64,000 nt of DNA from Microbacterium caowuchunii (lineage in GTDB: Bacteria > Actinomycetota > Actinomycetes > Actinomycetales > Microbacteriaceae), in assembly GCF_008727755.1 (NCBI RefSeq), contig NZ_CP044231.1:3100001-3164000 (forward strand), given 5' to 3'. Positions within the stretch are counted from its first letter, which is position 1. Each line of letters opens with the position of its first letter. The notes below the pieces were generated by a model. That model did not search any database, was not told the DNA's origin, and saw nothing but the letters and a program-made list of their open reading frames with translations. Of this stretch, positions 1 to 8,311 are shown piece after piece. The translations under genes and the position numbers were made by a program.

Positions 1-92
1 TCGACGCCAGCTACGCGGTGGAAGGCGGCGCCGTGACTGCGGTCGAGCCGCAGCCGGTGGCACTGACCGGGAAGGGCCTCCCGGCCTCCTGA
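1..92 (+). CDS. C-terminal end of an unidentified protein (5' partial)
   Basis: An open frame runs in from the left edge and ends with TGA at 90-92, leaving only 29 residues that finish in VALTGKGLPAS. Nothing in this fragment identifies a family. It is treated as real because a strong hairpin terminator follows nine bases after the stop and the next gene converges on the same terminator. Confidence 0.5.
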   Translation, partial: DASYAVEGGAVTAVEPQPVALTGKGLPAS

Positions 93-100
93 TCTGAAAC

Positions 101-137
101 GAGAAGACCCCCGCGGCCGGGCCGCGGGGGTCTTCTC
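101..137. terminator. Bidirectional hairpin terminator between convergent genes
   Basis: A perfect 17-bp inverted repeat (101-117 and 121-137) with a 3-base loop sits between a plus-strand stop at 92 and a minus-strand stop at 148. The arms start with GAGAAGACCCCCGCGGC. A short T-rich run follows on the minus strand. It can serve both converging transcripts. Confidence 0.85.
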
Positions 138-147
138 GTTCCGGCAT

Positions 148-1731
148 TCAGCCCTCGCGGACCGGCGTGTACCGCTCGACGAGCTCCCGCTTGAGCACCT
201 TGCCGCTGCCTCCGAGCGGCAGCGCGTCGACGAGATGGACGACCCGAGGGTACTTGTACGCCGCGATGCGCTCCCGGGTGAAGGCGATGAGCTCGGCGGG
301 GTCGATGGTCCGCTCGGAGTGGGCCACCACGGCGACGTGCACCTCCTGCCCCTTCACGTCGTCCTGGACGCCGAACACGGCCGACACCGCGACATCCGGA
401 TGGCGGGCGATGACCGCCTCCACCTCGGTCGGGTACACGTTGTACCCGGCGCGCACGATCATGTCCTTCTTCCGGTCCACGATCGTGAGCACCCCGTCGA
501 CGTAGGTCCCGAGATCCCCCGTGCGGAACCATCCGTCGACGACGGCCTCCGCGGTGGCCTGGGGCCTGCCGAGGTATCCCTTGAACAGGTTGTGACCGCG
601 GACGACGATCTCGCCGAGATCGGCCGGATCGATCAGGTGGATCTCGTCCTCCACGTCCGGGTGCGCGATCGCGATGTCCACCCCCCAGAGCGCCCGTCCC
701 ACGGTGCCCGGGCGGATCGGCTCGGAGAGGATGTTGCTCGAGACGATGGGCGCGGTCTCGGTGAGCCCGTATCCCTCGTGGACGGACGCCCCGTAGGCCG
801 CGGTGAACGCCTCCAGCACGGCGACCGGAAGCGCCGCGCCCCCGGAGACCGCGTAGCGCAGCGGAGGCCGGGCGTCCGTGCGCTGCGCGGCCTCGAGCAT
901 CCCCACGTACATCGTCGGCACCGCCGTGAAGACGGTGGCGTCGTGGGCGACCATGAGGGCCAAGGCCTCATCCGGGTCGAACCGGGGCAGCAGGATGACG
1001 GACGCACCGCAGCGGAAGGCGATGTTCATCACGGCCGTCTGCCCGAAGGTGTGGAACAGCGGCAGCCCGCCGAAGACGACGTCGTCCGCGCGCAGGTCGA
1101 ACGAGTCGATCAGGGTGCAGTGCACCTGCTCGACGATCGACAGGTGCGACCCCACCGCCCCCTTGGGCGTACCGGTCGTCCCGCTCGTGTACAGGATGGT
1201 GGCGGCGTCGGTGGGACGCACGGGAGTGTGCCGCGGCAGCGGCTCGGCCACGGCCGCCTCGGCCTCCAGCCGCGGCAGGTCGACGCCCGCGTCCTCGGGC
1301 AGGAGGACCGTGACGAGGGGGACTCCTGCGCTCGCGGCGGCGGGGACAGCTTCGGCGAGCAGCGGCGCGGCGACCACGAGTACATCGGCGCCCGAGTCGC
1401 GCAGCACATAGGCGATCTCGTCCGCTTTGAACAGGAGGTGCACGGGCACGACGATCGCTCCGAGCGAGAGCGCCGCGTAGTAGACGCGCGCGAAGTCGGG
1501 CACGTTCGGCACCAGCATGGCCACGCGGTCACCCCGGCCGATGCCCCGCGCCCGCAGCGCGCCGGCGTACCGGCACGTCTGATCCCAGAGGACGCCGTAG
1601 GGGATGGTGTGCCCGGCGAAGTGCAGCGCGGGGCGGTCGGGATGCCTTCGCGCGGTCTCGCCGAGGATGTTCGCGACCGAGAGCGTGGCGAAGCCCTCGC
1701 CGTCGACCGCGGGATCTGGGGTGTGTGCCAT
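148..1731 (-). CDS. AMP-dependent acyl-CoA synthetase (ANL superfamily)
   Basis: A 527-residue protein that should activate a carboxylic acid to its CoA thioester through an acyl-adenylate. The phosphate-binding motif YTSGTTGTPKG is at residues 181-191, YGLTETAP at 321-328, TGD at 404-406 and the C-terminal GGSGK lysine at 511, all intact and in family order. The ATG at 1731 is chosen because GAAGGAG lies just upstream; a longer frame exists but has no better ribosome site. It is the last gene of a minus-strand unit after an acyl-CoA dehydrogenase and a kinase-like protein. That company suggests the LvaE-like activating step for a 4-hydroxy or 4-oxo acid. The exact substrate is inferred, not shown. 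Confidence 0.9.
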   Translation of the reverse strand: MAHTPDPAVDGEGFATLSVANILGETARRHPDRPALHFAGHTIPYGVLWDQTCRYAGALRARGIGRGDRVAMLVPNVPDFARVYYAALSLGAIVVPVHLLFKADEIAYVLRDSGADVLVVAAPLLAEAVPAAASAGVPLVTVLLPEDAGVDLPRLEAEAAVAEPLPRHTPVRPTDAATILYTSGTTGTPKGAVGSHLSIVEQVHCTLIDSFDLRADDVVFGGLPLFHTFGQTAVMNIAFRCGASVILLPRFDPDEALALMVAHDATVFTAVPTMYVGMLEAAQRTDARPPLRYAVSGGAALPVAVLEAFTAAYGASVHEGYGLTETAPIVSSNILSEPIRPGTVGRALWGVDIAIAHPDVEDEIHLIDPADLGEIVVRGHNLFKGYLGRPQATAEAVVDGWFRTGDLGTYVDGVLTIVDRKKDMIVRAGYNVYPTEVEAVIARHPDVAVSAVFGVQDDVKGQEVHVAVVAHSERTIDPAELIAFTRERIAAYKYPRVVHLVDALPLGGSGKVLKRELVERYTPVREG

Positions 1732-1766
1732 GACGTCTCCTTCGTCGTCGGGAACCATTCCTGGGG

Positions 1767-2981
1767 CTAGCGGGGCGCGCCCACCCGGAGCTCGGCACGT
1801 CCGAGACTGCTCAGGTGCACCTCGTCGGGGCCGTCGGCGATGCGCAGGCACCGCGCGGCCGCGTACAGCTCGGCCAGAGGGGTGTCCGCGGACACACCGG
1901 CGCCGCCGAACACCTGGATGGCCCGGTCGATGATCGACTGCGCGGCACGCGGCACCGCGATCTTGATCGCCTGGATCTCGGTCATCGCCCGTCGGTTGCC
2001 GACCGTGTCCATCAGCCAGGCCGTCTTGAGCACGAGCAGGCGCAGCGCCTCCAGGCGGATGCGGCCCTCGGCCGCCCATTCCCGGATGACGCCCTGCTCC
2101 GACAGCGCCCGTCCGAAGGCGTGGCGTTCGCCCGCCCGTGCCGCGGCGAGCGCGAGCGCGCGCTCCGCCATACCGAGTGCGCGCATGCAGTGGTGGATGC
2201 GGCCGGGCCCCAGCCGCGCCTGGGCGATCGCGAAGCCGTCTCCCTCGCCGCCGATGATGTTCTCGGCGGGTACGCGCACGTCCTCGAAGGCGATCTCGGC
2301 GTGTCCGCCGTGGTCCCGGTCGTCGTAGCCGAAGACCGTGAGCGGACGGACGATCCGGACGCCCGGCGCATCCCGCGGGACGAGGATCATCGACTGCTGC
2401 CGGTGCCGGTCGGCATCCGGGTCGGTCTTGCCCATCACGATGAACACGGCGGCATCCGGGTTCATGGCGCCCGTGGACCACCACTTGCGGCCGGTGATGA
2501 CGTAGTGGTCGCCGTCGCGCCGGATGCTCGTCTCGATGTTGGTCGCGTCGGAGGAGGCGACGTCCGGCTCGGTCATGCAGAAAGCGGAGCGGATCCGCGC
2601 CTCCAGCAGCGGCGCGAGCCACTGCTCCTGCTGCGCGGGCGTCCCGAAGTCGTGCAGGACCTCCATGTTGCCCGTGTCGGGGGCCGCGCAGTTGAACGCG
2701 GCGGGGGCCAGTCGCGGGCTCCACCCGGTCACCTCGGCGACCGGCGCATACTGCAGATTGCTGAGCCCGGCGCCGTGCTCTCCGGGGAGGAAGAGGTTCC
2801 AGAGCCCCTCGGCCCGGGCACGGGCCTGCAGGTCCCGGACGACCGGCCGGACGTTCCACTCCCCCGGCGTCTCGGCCAGCTGCGCGTCGAGCAGCGGCTC
2901 CGCCGGCAGGACATGCTCGTCGAGGAAGGCGCGGGCGTGGGCGGTGAGCTCCACGGATCGGGCGTCGGGCGCGAAGTCCAT
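1767..2981 (-). CDS. Acyl-CoA dehydrogenase, ACAD10/11-like (LvaC type)
   Basis: A 404-residue FAD acyl-CoA dehydrogenase. FCMTEPDVASSDATNIE (134-150) is the flavin-loop segment and the C-terminal segment DGPDEVH (383-389) is typical of the ACAD10/11 branch rather than classical short-chain enzymes. The start codon overlaps the stop of the upstream kinase gene as TGATG, so the two are translationally coupled. In animals the same two domains are fused in ACAD10/ACAD11, and in Pseudomonas the equivalent pair acts on 4-hydroxyacyl-CoA: the kinase phosphorylates the 4-hydroxyl and the dehydrogenase fold eliminates phosphate to give enoyl-CoA. That role is inferred here from pairing and family. 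A plain alpha,beta-dehydrogenase is the alternative. Confidence 0.88.
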   Translation of the reverse strand: MDFAPDARSVELTAHARAFLDEHVLPAEPLLDAQLAETPGEWNVRPVVRDLQARARAEGLWNLFLPGEHGAGLSNLQYAPVAEVTGWSPRLAPAAFNCAAPDTGNMEVLHDFGTPAQQEQWLAPLLEARIRSAFCMTEPDVASSDATNIETSIRRDGDHYVITGRKWWSTGAMNPDAAVFIVMGKTDPDADRHRQQSMILVPRDAPGVRIVRPLTVFGYDDRDHGGHAEIAFEDVRVPAENIIGGEGDGFAIAQARLGPGRIHHCMRALGMAERALALAAARAGERHAFGRALSEQGVIREWAAEGRIRLEALRLLVLKTAWLMDTVGNRRAMTEIQAIKIAVPRAAQSIIDRAIQVFGGAGVSADTPLAELYAAARCLRIADGPDEVHLSSLGRAELRVGAPR

Positions 2982-4021
2982 CAGCACATCTCCAGTCCGT
3001 GCCGGGCGAGCGGGTCCACGAGACGCTCGATCCCCTCGAATCCCTCCCCGACGGTCTCGCCCGCCAGATAGCGGTAGTGGATGCCCTCGACGATCACCGC
3101 GAGTTTGTAGGCCGCGAACGCCCGGTACCAGCCGAGCGCCGGGACGTCCCGCCCGGACCGGCGGACGTAGGCGTCGACCAGATCGTCGAAGCTCGCATAG
3201 CCGGCCGTCTCGTCGACGGCACTGGGGACGACCCCCTGGAAGCCGCCGGGCAGACCCGCGATGTTCCAGTACAGCCCCAGCATCCCGAGGTCGACGAGCG
3301 GGTCCCCGAGGGTGGCCATCTCCCAGTCCAGGATGGCGGAGATGCGCGGCGCCGACGGCTCCCCGTCGACGAGGGCGTTGTCCAGGCGGAAGTCGCCGTG
3401 GACGATCGCCGATCCGGACGACACCGGCGGGTCGGACTGCAGGGCCTCCTGCAGTGCGTCGAGGGCGGGGGTCTCCCGCGAGCGGGAGGCGTCGAGCTGG
3501 CGTCGCCACGTGGCCAGCTGCCGGGCGACGTACCCGTCCGGGCGGCCGAAGTCGGCGAGACCGACGGCGGCCGGGTCCACGGCGTGCAGATCGGCGAGAT
3601 GCTCCGCGAGGCCGAGGCTCAGCGCCCGGAGCGCCTGCTGCGGATAGCCCTCGTTCTGCGCGGGGTGCGCCAGGACGACGCCGGGCGCCCGCTCCATCAC
3701 GAAGAGCACCGTCCCGCTCAGGCGTCCGCTTTCCGTGTCGTCGACCACATCGATCGCGGTGGGAACCGGCACGGCGGTGTCCTGCAGCGCCGCGACCACC
3801 CGGTGCTCACGACGCATGTCGTGTGCGCTGGAGAGCACGTGGCCGAGCGGCGGCCGTCGCACGATGAGGGGGATGCGGGCACCGTCCACCGCGTAGGTGA
3901 GGTTGCTCTTGCCGCCCGTGATGAGGGTGGCCGTGAGCGGGCCGTCGGCGAGTTCCGGATGCGCGGCGGCCAGCCAGTCGGTCAGTCCGGCCACGTCGAG
4001 CCCTGGCACCTCGGTCTTCAT
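2981..4021 (-). CDS. APH-fold acyl-CoA kinase (LvaA / ACAD11 N-terminal-like phosphotransferase)
   Basis: A 346-residue aminoglycoside-phosphotransferase-fold protein. The catalytic loop HGDFRLDN (208-215, Asp210 and Asn215) and the metal-binding DWE (232-234) are intact, and the nucleotide-binding segment LIVRRPP (52-58) is of the type seen in acyl-CoA-associated members. GGGAG stands 7 bases before the ATG at 4021 but almost touches an in-frame GTG at 4027, so the ATG is preferred. It is the first gene downstream of an operator-promoter at 4075-4094 and is coupled to the ACAD gene. Likely substrate is a 4-hydroxyacyl-CoA. An antibiotic kinase role is unlikely given its partners. Confidence 0.87.
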   Translation of the reverse strand: MKTEVPGLDVAGLTDWLAAAHPELADGPLTATLITGGKSNLTYAVDGARIPLIVRRPPLGHVLSSAHDMRREHRVVAALQDTAVPVPTAIDVVDDTESGRLSGTVLFVMERAPGVVLAHPAQNEGYPQQALRALSLGLAEHLADLHAVDPAAVGLADFGRPDGYVARQLATWRRQLDASRSRETPALDALQEALQSDPPVSSGSAIVHGDFRLDNALVDGEPSAPRISAILDWEMATLGDPLVDLGMLGLYWNIAGLPGGFQGVVPSAVDETAGYASFDDLVDAYVRRSGRDVPALGWYRAFAAYKLAVIVEGIHYRYLAGETVGEGFEGIERLVDPLARHGLEMC

Positions 4022-4074
4022 CGACACGCTCCCGTTTCCACCGCCCCGAGCTCTCAGGGCTGCGCCAACGGTAG

Positions 4075-4094
4075 CATACCGGACGGTCGGTTTG
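4075..4094 (-). promoter_or_regulatory. Probable TetR-type operator overlapping the -10 of the kinase-ACAD-synthetase unit
   Basis: The site reads CATACCG, six bases, CGGTTTG, an inverted repeat with six of seven arm positions matching. On the minus strand it overlaps a good -10 hexamer TATGCT (forward 4073-4078). An almost identical site with a perfect 7-bp repeat lies at 10278-10297 in front of the ADH-SDR-MaoC unit. The nearby TetR-family gene at 4572-5219 is the obvious candidate regulator, which is an inference. Confidence 0.6.
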
Positions 4095-4100
4095 GATGGC

Positions 4101-4523
4101 TCAGTCGATCCCGAGATGCGTTGTCACCGCGGTGCGGATCCCCTCCGGGATCGGTGTGGGCACGCGGCTGGACGGGTCGACGAACACGTGCACGAAGCGC
4201 CCTTCGGCCAGGGGCCCGTCCTCCCCCGCCCGCAGGATGCCGAGGCGCCAGATGATGCTCGACCGTCCCAGGCGCTCCACGGCGATGCCCACCTCGAGGG
4301 GGTCCGGAAAGCTCGCGGACGCGTGGAACTCGCAGGACGAGGACGCGCACAGGGCGATCGGCTCGTCGCCGCGCGGACGGAGACCGCCGGCCTCGATCAT
4401 CCACGCATTGACGGCCGTGTCCATCGCCTCGTAGTAGACGGTGTTGTTGAGGTGTCCGTACTGGTCGTTGTCCCGCCAGCGCGTGGCGAAGGGGCGGCGG
4501 GTGCCGTACCGGGGCGTGGTCAT
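4101..4523 (-). CDS. Hotdog-fold acyl-CoA thioesterase (4-hydroxybenzoyl-CoA thioesterase/YbgC type)
   Basis: A 140-residue single hotdog domain. The family motif is at the N terminus: WRDNDQYGHLNN, with the catalytic-type Asp20 followed by GHxN at 23-26. It should hydrolyse an acyl-CoA to the free acid in the cytoplasm. It sits 48 bases downstream of the TetR gene on the same strand and just upstream of the operator-promoter of the kinase unit, so it is probably co-transcribed with the regulator. Substrate is unknown. Release of CoA from dead-end intermediates of the neighbouring acyl-CoA pathway is a reasonable guess. Confidence 0.85.
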   Translation of the reverse strand: MTTPRYGTRRPFATRWRDNDQYGHLNNTVYYEAMDTAVNAWMIEAGGLRPRGDEPIALCASSSCEFHASASFPDPLEVGIAVERLGRSSIIWRLGILRAGEDGPLAEGRFVHVFVDPSSRVPTPIPEGIRTAVTTHLGID

Positions 4524-4571
4524 GACTCCTCCTCGAGTCGTGCGACACGGCCCGGGCGGCCGCGTCGCGGA

Positions 4572-5219
4572 TCAGTCGCCGACGCGGAGCAGGAGCCGGA
4601 AGGCGACGCCCGCCCGCTCGGCGCTCGGGGTGTCCCCTGAGATGAGGTCCGTGTAGGTGAACGATTCGGACAGCCGGACGAGCAGGTACGCGAGACCGAG
4701 CGGATCGATCGCGCCGCCCAGCGGCTCATCGCCGAGGTCCGTTCGGATCAGCCACTCCGCGGTGGCGACGTACCGGCGCTGGATGGGACTCTCCTTGGTC
4801 GTGAGCAGCCGCAGGGCGCGGGCCGACTCGCGCTGCAGGAACTGCCGGAAGTACGTCGCCTGGTTCAGATCGGCGACGAAGTGCGTGAGGATGGCGGCGA
4901 TCCGCTCACCGCCGTGCAGCCGGGCACTGGCCAGCTCCGCCTGCACGAGGGTGGGCACGGCGAGCGACCACAGCACCTCCCCCAGCAGCGCGTCCCGGTT
5001 GCCGACCCAGCGGAACAGCGAGGTACGGTCGACGCCGAGCGACGCGGCGAGGCTGCCCATGTCGATGCGGCGTCCGGCGATGAACGTCTCCCGGGCGGCG
5101 GCGAAGGCACGCTGGGCATCGGCGTGCCCCTCCGGCGCGATGCGCTCGGACAACCACGACGGCGCGGCTCGCAGGCCGACGTCGGCGATCGTCACGGTCT
5201 CGGATGCGGTCACCACCAT
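4572..5219 (-). CDS. TetR-family transcriptional regulator (QsdR-like)
   Basis: A 215-residue regulator. The helix-turn-helix lies around residues 50-75 (segment IDMGSLAASLGVDRTSLFRW), followed by an all-helical ligand domain. The unusually long N-terminal arm before the helix-turn-helix, together with the FRWVGNRDALLGEVLW segment, resembles the QsdR branch. It is divergent from an acyl-CoA dehydrogenase gene across 113 bases that carry two 19-bp direct repeats, the usual place for autoregulation. It probably controls the surrounding acyl-CoA genes with an acyl-CoA or related molecule as inducer. The effector is not known. Confidence 0.85.
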   Translation of the reverse strand: MVVTASETVTIADVGLRAAPSWLSERIAPEGHADAQRAFAAARETFIAGRRIDMGSLAASLGVDRTSLFRWVGNRDALLGEVLWSLAVPTLVQAELASARLHGGERIAAILTHFVADLNQATYFRQFLQRESARALRLLTTKESPIQRRYVATAEWLIRTDLGDEPLGGAIDPLGLAYLLVRLSESFTYTDLISGDTPSAERAGVAFRLLLRVGD

Positions 5220-5251
5220 GCGGGCACTCTAGCGCCAACCGGACGCCCACC

Positions 5252-5292
5252 TGCAACGTCCCTGGATTTGTTGTGCAACATTCCTGGAAATG
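5252..5292. promoter_or_regulatory. Direct-repeat operator between the TetR gene and the divergent ACAD gene
   Basis: Two 19-bp copies with the pattern TGCAACRTYCCTGGAWWTG start at 5252 and 5274, exactly 22 bases apart, about two turns of the helix. The junction also makes a short palindrome, TGTTG-N2-CAACA, at 5270-5281. The arrangement between divergent genes is typical of a regulator binding site. No experiment supports it, and the promoter hexamers here are not convincing. Confidence 0.5.
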
Positions 5293-5332
5293 ATGCATAC
5301 TCTCACCAGGATCACCACGATCGGAGCAAACG

Positions 5333-6565
5333 ATGACGTTCACCCTCCCCGACACCGCGGCGACGACCGGCCCCGCGGCCCCGCTTCTCGACGCGGACTT
5401 CTATGCGTTCCAGCATCAGCTGAGCGAGCCCGAGCAGCGCGCGCTGTCCGGCATCCGGCACTTCCTCGACACCGAGGTGCGTCCCTTCGCGGACGACCAC
5501 TGGGAGCGGGCGGAGAGCCCGCGGCACCTGGTCCCCCGGATCGCGGAGCTCGGGCTGTTCGGCAACGCCTTCCCGGAGACGGCGCAGTTCCCCAACAGCG
5601 CGGTGTTCCGGGGCTGGGTCGCCCTGGAGATCTCCCGCGCCGACCCCTCGACCGCCACCTTCATCGGCGTGCACAGCGGACTCGCCATGACCGCGATCGC
5701 GGTCGGCGGCTCCGCCGAGCAGAAGGCGGAGTGGCTGCCGCGTCTCGCCGCCGGCGAACTGGTCGCCGCCTTCGGGCTGACGGAGCCGGGGCACGGATCG
5801 GACACCGCCCGGGGGCTGGAGACGACGGCCGAGCGACGCCGGCGCGACGACGGCGAGGACGAGTGGGTGCTCAACGGCTCCAAGCGCTGGATCGGCAACG
5901 GCGCCTTCGCGGATCTCGTCGTGATCTGGGCCCGGGACGTCGCGGACGACCAGGTGAAGGGCTTCCTGGTGCGCACGCCCACCCCGGGGTTCCGCGCCAG
6001 CAAGATCGAGCGCAAGCAGTCCCTCCGGGCGGTGGAGAACGCCGACATCGAACTGTCCGGTGTCGTCGTGCCCGAACGCGACCGCCTGCAGGAGATCCAC
6101 TCCTTCCGCGACGTCGCGATCGTGCTGCGCCTCACCCGCGCGGACGTGGCCTGGCAGGGCCTCGGGGTCGCCGTCGGAGCGTACGAGGCGGCGCTCGCGT
6201 ACGCGAAGAGCCGCGTGCAGTTCGGCAAGCCGATCGCCTCCTTCCAGCTCGTCCAGCAGAAGCTGGCGAACGCCCTCGCGAACATCACCGCCTGCATCGC
6301 GCTGTGCATGCGCGTCTCCCAGATGCAGGACGAGGGCATTCAGGCCGACCACCACTCCGCCATGGCGAAGGCCTTCGTCACGGCACGGATGCGGGAGACC
6401 GTGGCACTGTGCCGCGAGATCGTCGGCGGCAACGGCATCCAGCTCGACCACGGGGTCGCCCGCTACTTCGCGGACGCCGAGGCGGTGTACACCTTCGAGG
6501 GCACGTTCGACATGAACAGCCTGATCGTCGGGCGGGCCATCACCGGTATCGCGGCGTTCGTCTGA
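5333..6565 (+). CDS. Acyl-CoA dehydrogenase of the glutaryl-CoA dehydrogenase branch
   Basis: A 410-residue FAD-dependent dehydrogenase. FGLTEPGHGSDTA is the flavin-loop motif, and the catalytic-base region YTFEGT places the glutamate at 389, the position seen in glutaryl-CoA dehydrogenases. The segment IERKQSLRAVENADI, between the flavin loop and the C-terminal domain, also looks like that branch. GGAGC lies upstream of the ATG. It is followed 11 bases later by a thiolase gene, so the pair probably oxidises and then cleaves an acyl-CoA. Whether it decarboxylates a glutaryl-type substrate or acts on a branched acyl-CoA cannot be decided from sequence. Confidence 0.85.
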   Translation: MTFTLPDTAATTGPAAPLLDADFYAFQHQLSEPEQRALSGIRHFLDTEVRPFADDHWERAESPRHLVPRIAELGLFGNAFPETAQFPNSAVFRGWVALEISRADPSTATFIGVHSGLAMTAIAVGGSAEQKAEWLPRLAAGELVAAFGLTEPGHGSDTARGLETTAERRRRDDGEDEWVLNGSKRWIGNGAFADLVVIWARDVADDQVKGFLVRTPTPGFRASKIERKQSLRAVENADIELSGVVVPERDRLQEIHSFRDVAIVLRLTRADVAWQGLGVAVGAYEAALAYAKSRVQFGKPIASFQLVQQKLANALANITACIALCMRVSQMQDEGIQADHHSAMAKAFVTARMRETVALCREIVGGNGIQLDHGVARYFADAEAVYTFEGTFDMNSLIVGRAITGIAAFV

Positions 6566-6576
6566 GGGGTGCGGAG

Positions 6577-7797
6577 ATGACCGAGGCATACATCGTGGCG
6601 ACCGCGCGGTCGCCCATCGGCCGCGCCCGGAAGGGCTCGCTCGCCGGCATCCGTCCCGACGATCTGGCTGCGCTCATGGTCGGCGCGGCCCTCGAGAAGG
6701 TGCCGGGGCTCGACCCCGCACGGATCGACGACCTGATGATCGGATGCGGCCAGCCCGCCGGCGAGCAGGGCATGAACATCGCCCGGATCGTGGCGGTGCT
6801 GAGCGGACTCGACGGCGTTCCGGGCACGACCGTGAACCGCTACTGCTCCTCCTCCCTGCAGACGACCCGGATGGCCTTCCACGCGATCAAGGCCGGTGAA
6901 GGCGACGTCTTCGTGTCGGGGGGCGTGGAGTCGGTGAGTCACTACGCCGCAGGATCGGCGGACTTCTTCCCGGAGAGCGTGGAGAACCCGCGCTTCGCAG
7001 AGGCGGTCGCGCGCACCGCGGCCCGCACCAGCGCGGGCGCCGGGGTGTGGACGGACCCGCGCGCGACCGGCGCGCTCCCCGACCCGTACATCGCCATGGG
7101 GCAGACGGCGGAGAACGTCGCCGGCCTCCGGGGGATCACCCGGGACGAACAGGACGCCTTCGCGGCGCGCAGCCAGCAGCGCGCCGAGGCGGCGATCGCG
7201 AGCGGTTTCTGGGCGCGTGAGATCGATCCGGTGACGCTGCCCGACGGGACGGTCGTCCGCGTCGACGACGGCCCGCGCCCCGGGGTCACGGCGGAGTCCC
7301 TCGCGGCGCTCGACCCCGTCTTCCGGCCGGACGGTACCGTGACCGCCGGCAACTGCTGCCCCCTGAACGACGGCGCGGCGGCCGTGGTGGTCGTCTCGGA
7401 GCGCGTCGTGGCGGAGCTCGGCCTCACGCCCCTGGCCCGGATCGTCTCGACCGGGGTGAGCGCACTGTCACCGGAGATCATGGGCCTCGGCCCCGTCGAG
7501 GCGTCCCGGCGCGCCCTCGCCCTGGCCGGACTCACCGTCGACGACATGGATCTCGTCGAGATCAACGAGGCGTTCGCCGCGCAGGTGATCCCCTCGGCCC
7601 GCGAGCTCGGAGTCGACGAGGAGCGGCTGAACGTGCACGGCGGTGCGATCGCGGTCGGTCACCCGTTCGGCATGACCGGAGCCCGCATCACCGCCACGCT
7701 CATCAACGGCCTCGCCTCGACCGGAGGCCGCTACGGGCTGGAGACCATGTGCGTGGGCGGCGGCCAGGGCATGGCGATGGTGCTGGAACGCCTGTAG
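6577..7797 (+). CDS. Acetyl-CoA acyltransferase (thiolase)
   Basis: A 406-residue degradative thiolase. The nucleophile Cys90 is in NRYCSSSLQT, the active-site His362 in GHPFGMTGAR, and the second acid/base Cys392 in CVGGGQGMAM; NEAF is also present. It cleaves 3-ketoacyl-CoA with CoA to release acetyl-CoA. GAGGGG precedes the ATG by seven bases and the gene directly follows the acyl-CoA dehydrogenase. It gives this block its final beta-oxidation step. A 15-bp hairpin terminator follows at once. Confidence 0.92.
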   Translation: MTEAYIVATARSPIGRARKGSLAGIRPDDLAALMVGAALEKVPGLDPARIDDLMIGCGQPAGEQGMNIARIVAVLSGLDGVPGTTVNRYCSSSLQTTRMAFHAIKAGEGDVFVSGGVESVSHYAAGSADFFPESVENPRFAEAVARTAARTSAGAGVWTDPRATGALPDPYIAMGQTAENVAGLRGITRDEQDAFAARSQQRAEAAIASGFWAREIDPVTLPDGTVVRVDDGPRPGVTAESLAALDPVFRPDGTVTAGNCCPLNDGAAAVVVVSERVVAELGLTPLARIVSTGVSALSPEIMGLGPVEASRRALALAGLTVDDMDLVEINEAFAAQVIPSARELGVDEERLNVHGGAIAVGHPFGMTGARITATLINGLASTGGRYGLETMCVGGGQGMAMVLERL

Positions 7798-7811
7798 CGC
7801 GGGAGTGGACC

Positions 7812-7846
7812 GAAGCGGCCGGGCGGGCGCACCGCCCGGCCGCTTC
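7812..7846. terminator. Bidirectional hairpin terminator
   Basis: A perfect 15-bp inverted repeat (7812-7826 and 7832-7846, arm GAAGCGGCCGGGCGG) with a 5-base loop lies between the convergent thiolase and MaoC genes. There is no strong T run, as is common in high-G+C actinobacteria. Confidence 0.8.
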
Positions 7847-7852
7847 GCGTCA

Positions 7853-8311
7853 TCACTGCGCGGGAAAGAACAGCGCGACCGTGCGGGCGGCCAGCGCGGG
7901 CCGGTCCTGACCACGGAGCTCGACCGTGGTGTCCATCCCCACGCGCATGCCCGCACCGCTCGGCTCGACCGTGTCGATCCGGGTGGACGCACGGACGGCG
8001 GATCCGGCGGGCACGGGCTGGAGGAACCGTACCCGGTCGAGCCCGTAATTCACCACCAGCCCGACACCGCCGACCTCGAGCAGCCCGGCCGTCAAGCGGG
8101 GCAGCAACGAGAGCGTCAGGTAGCCGTGCGCGATCGGCGCTCCGAACGGACCGACCGCCGCGCGCGCGGGATCCACGTGGATCCACTGATGATCCTCCGT
8201 GGCGTCCGCGAACGCCTGGATCCGCTCCTGGGTGATCTCGAACCAGTCGCTCACGGCACTCTCGCCCACCGCATCCGTCAGCGCCGCGACGGAGCCCACC
8301 GCGATGGTCAC
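7853..8311 (-). CDS. MaoC-like enoyl-CoA hydratase
   Basis: A 152-residue hotdog hydratase. The hydratase-2 signature is present: Asp40 and His45 in EDHQWIHVD, then GAPIAHGYLTLSLLP. It should hydrate trans-2-enoyl-CoA to (R)-3-hydroxyacyl-CoA. The start is a GTG at 8311 that overlaps the stop of the upstream SDR gene as GTGA, so the two are coupled. With the FabG-like reductase it forms an (R)-specific hydration and oxidation pair, which would feed the thiolase on the other strand. Confidence 0.88.
   Translation of the reverse strand: MTIAVGSVAALTDAVGESAVSDWFEITQERIQAFADATEDHQWIHVDPARAAVGPFGAPIAHGYLTLSLLPRLTAGLLEVGGVGLVVNYGLDRVRFLQPVPAGSAVRASTRIDTVEPSGAGMRVGMDTTVELRGQDRPALAARTVALFFPAQ

Noticed and set aside
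1815..3071. Long plus-strand frames opposite the acyl-CoA dehydrogenase and synthetase
   Set aside because: They mirror genes with clear catalytic motifs, read as arginine-, aspartate- and glycine-rich sequence and lack any recognisable domain.
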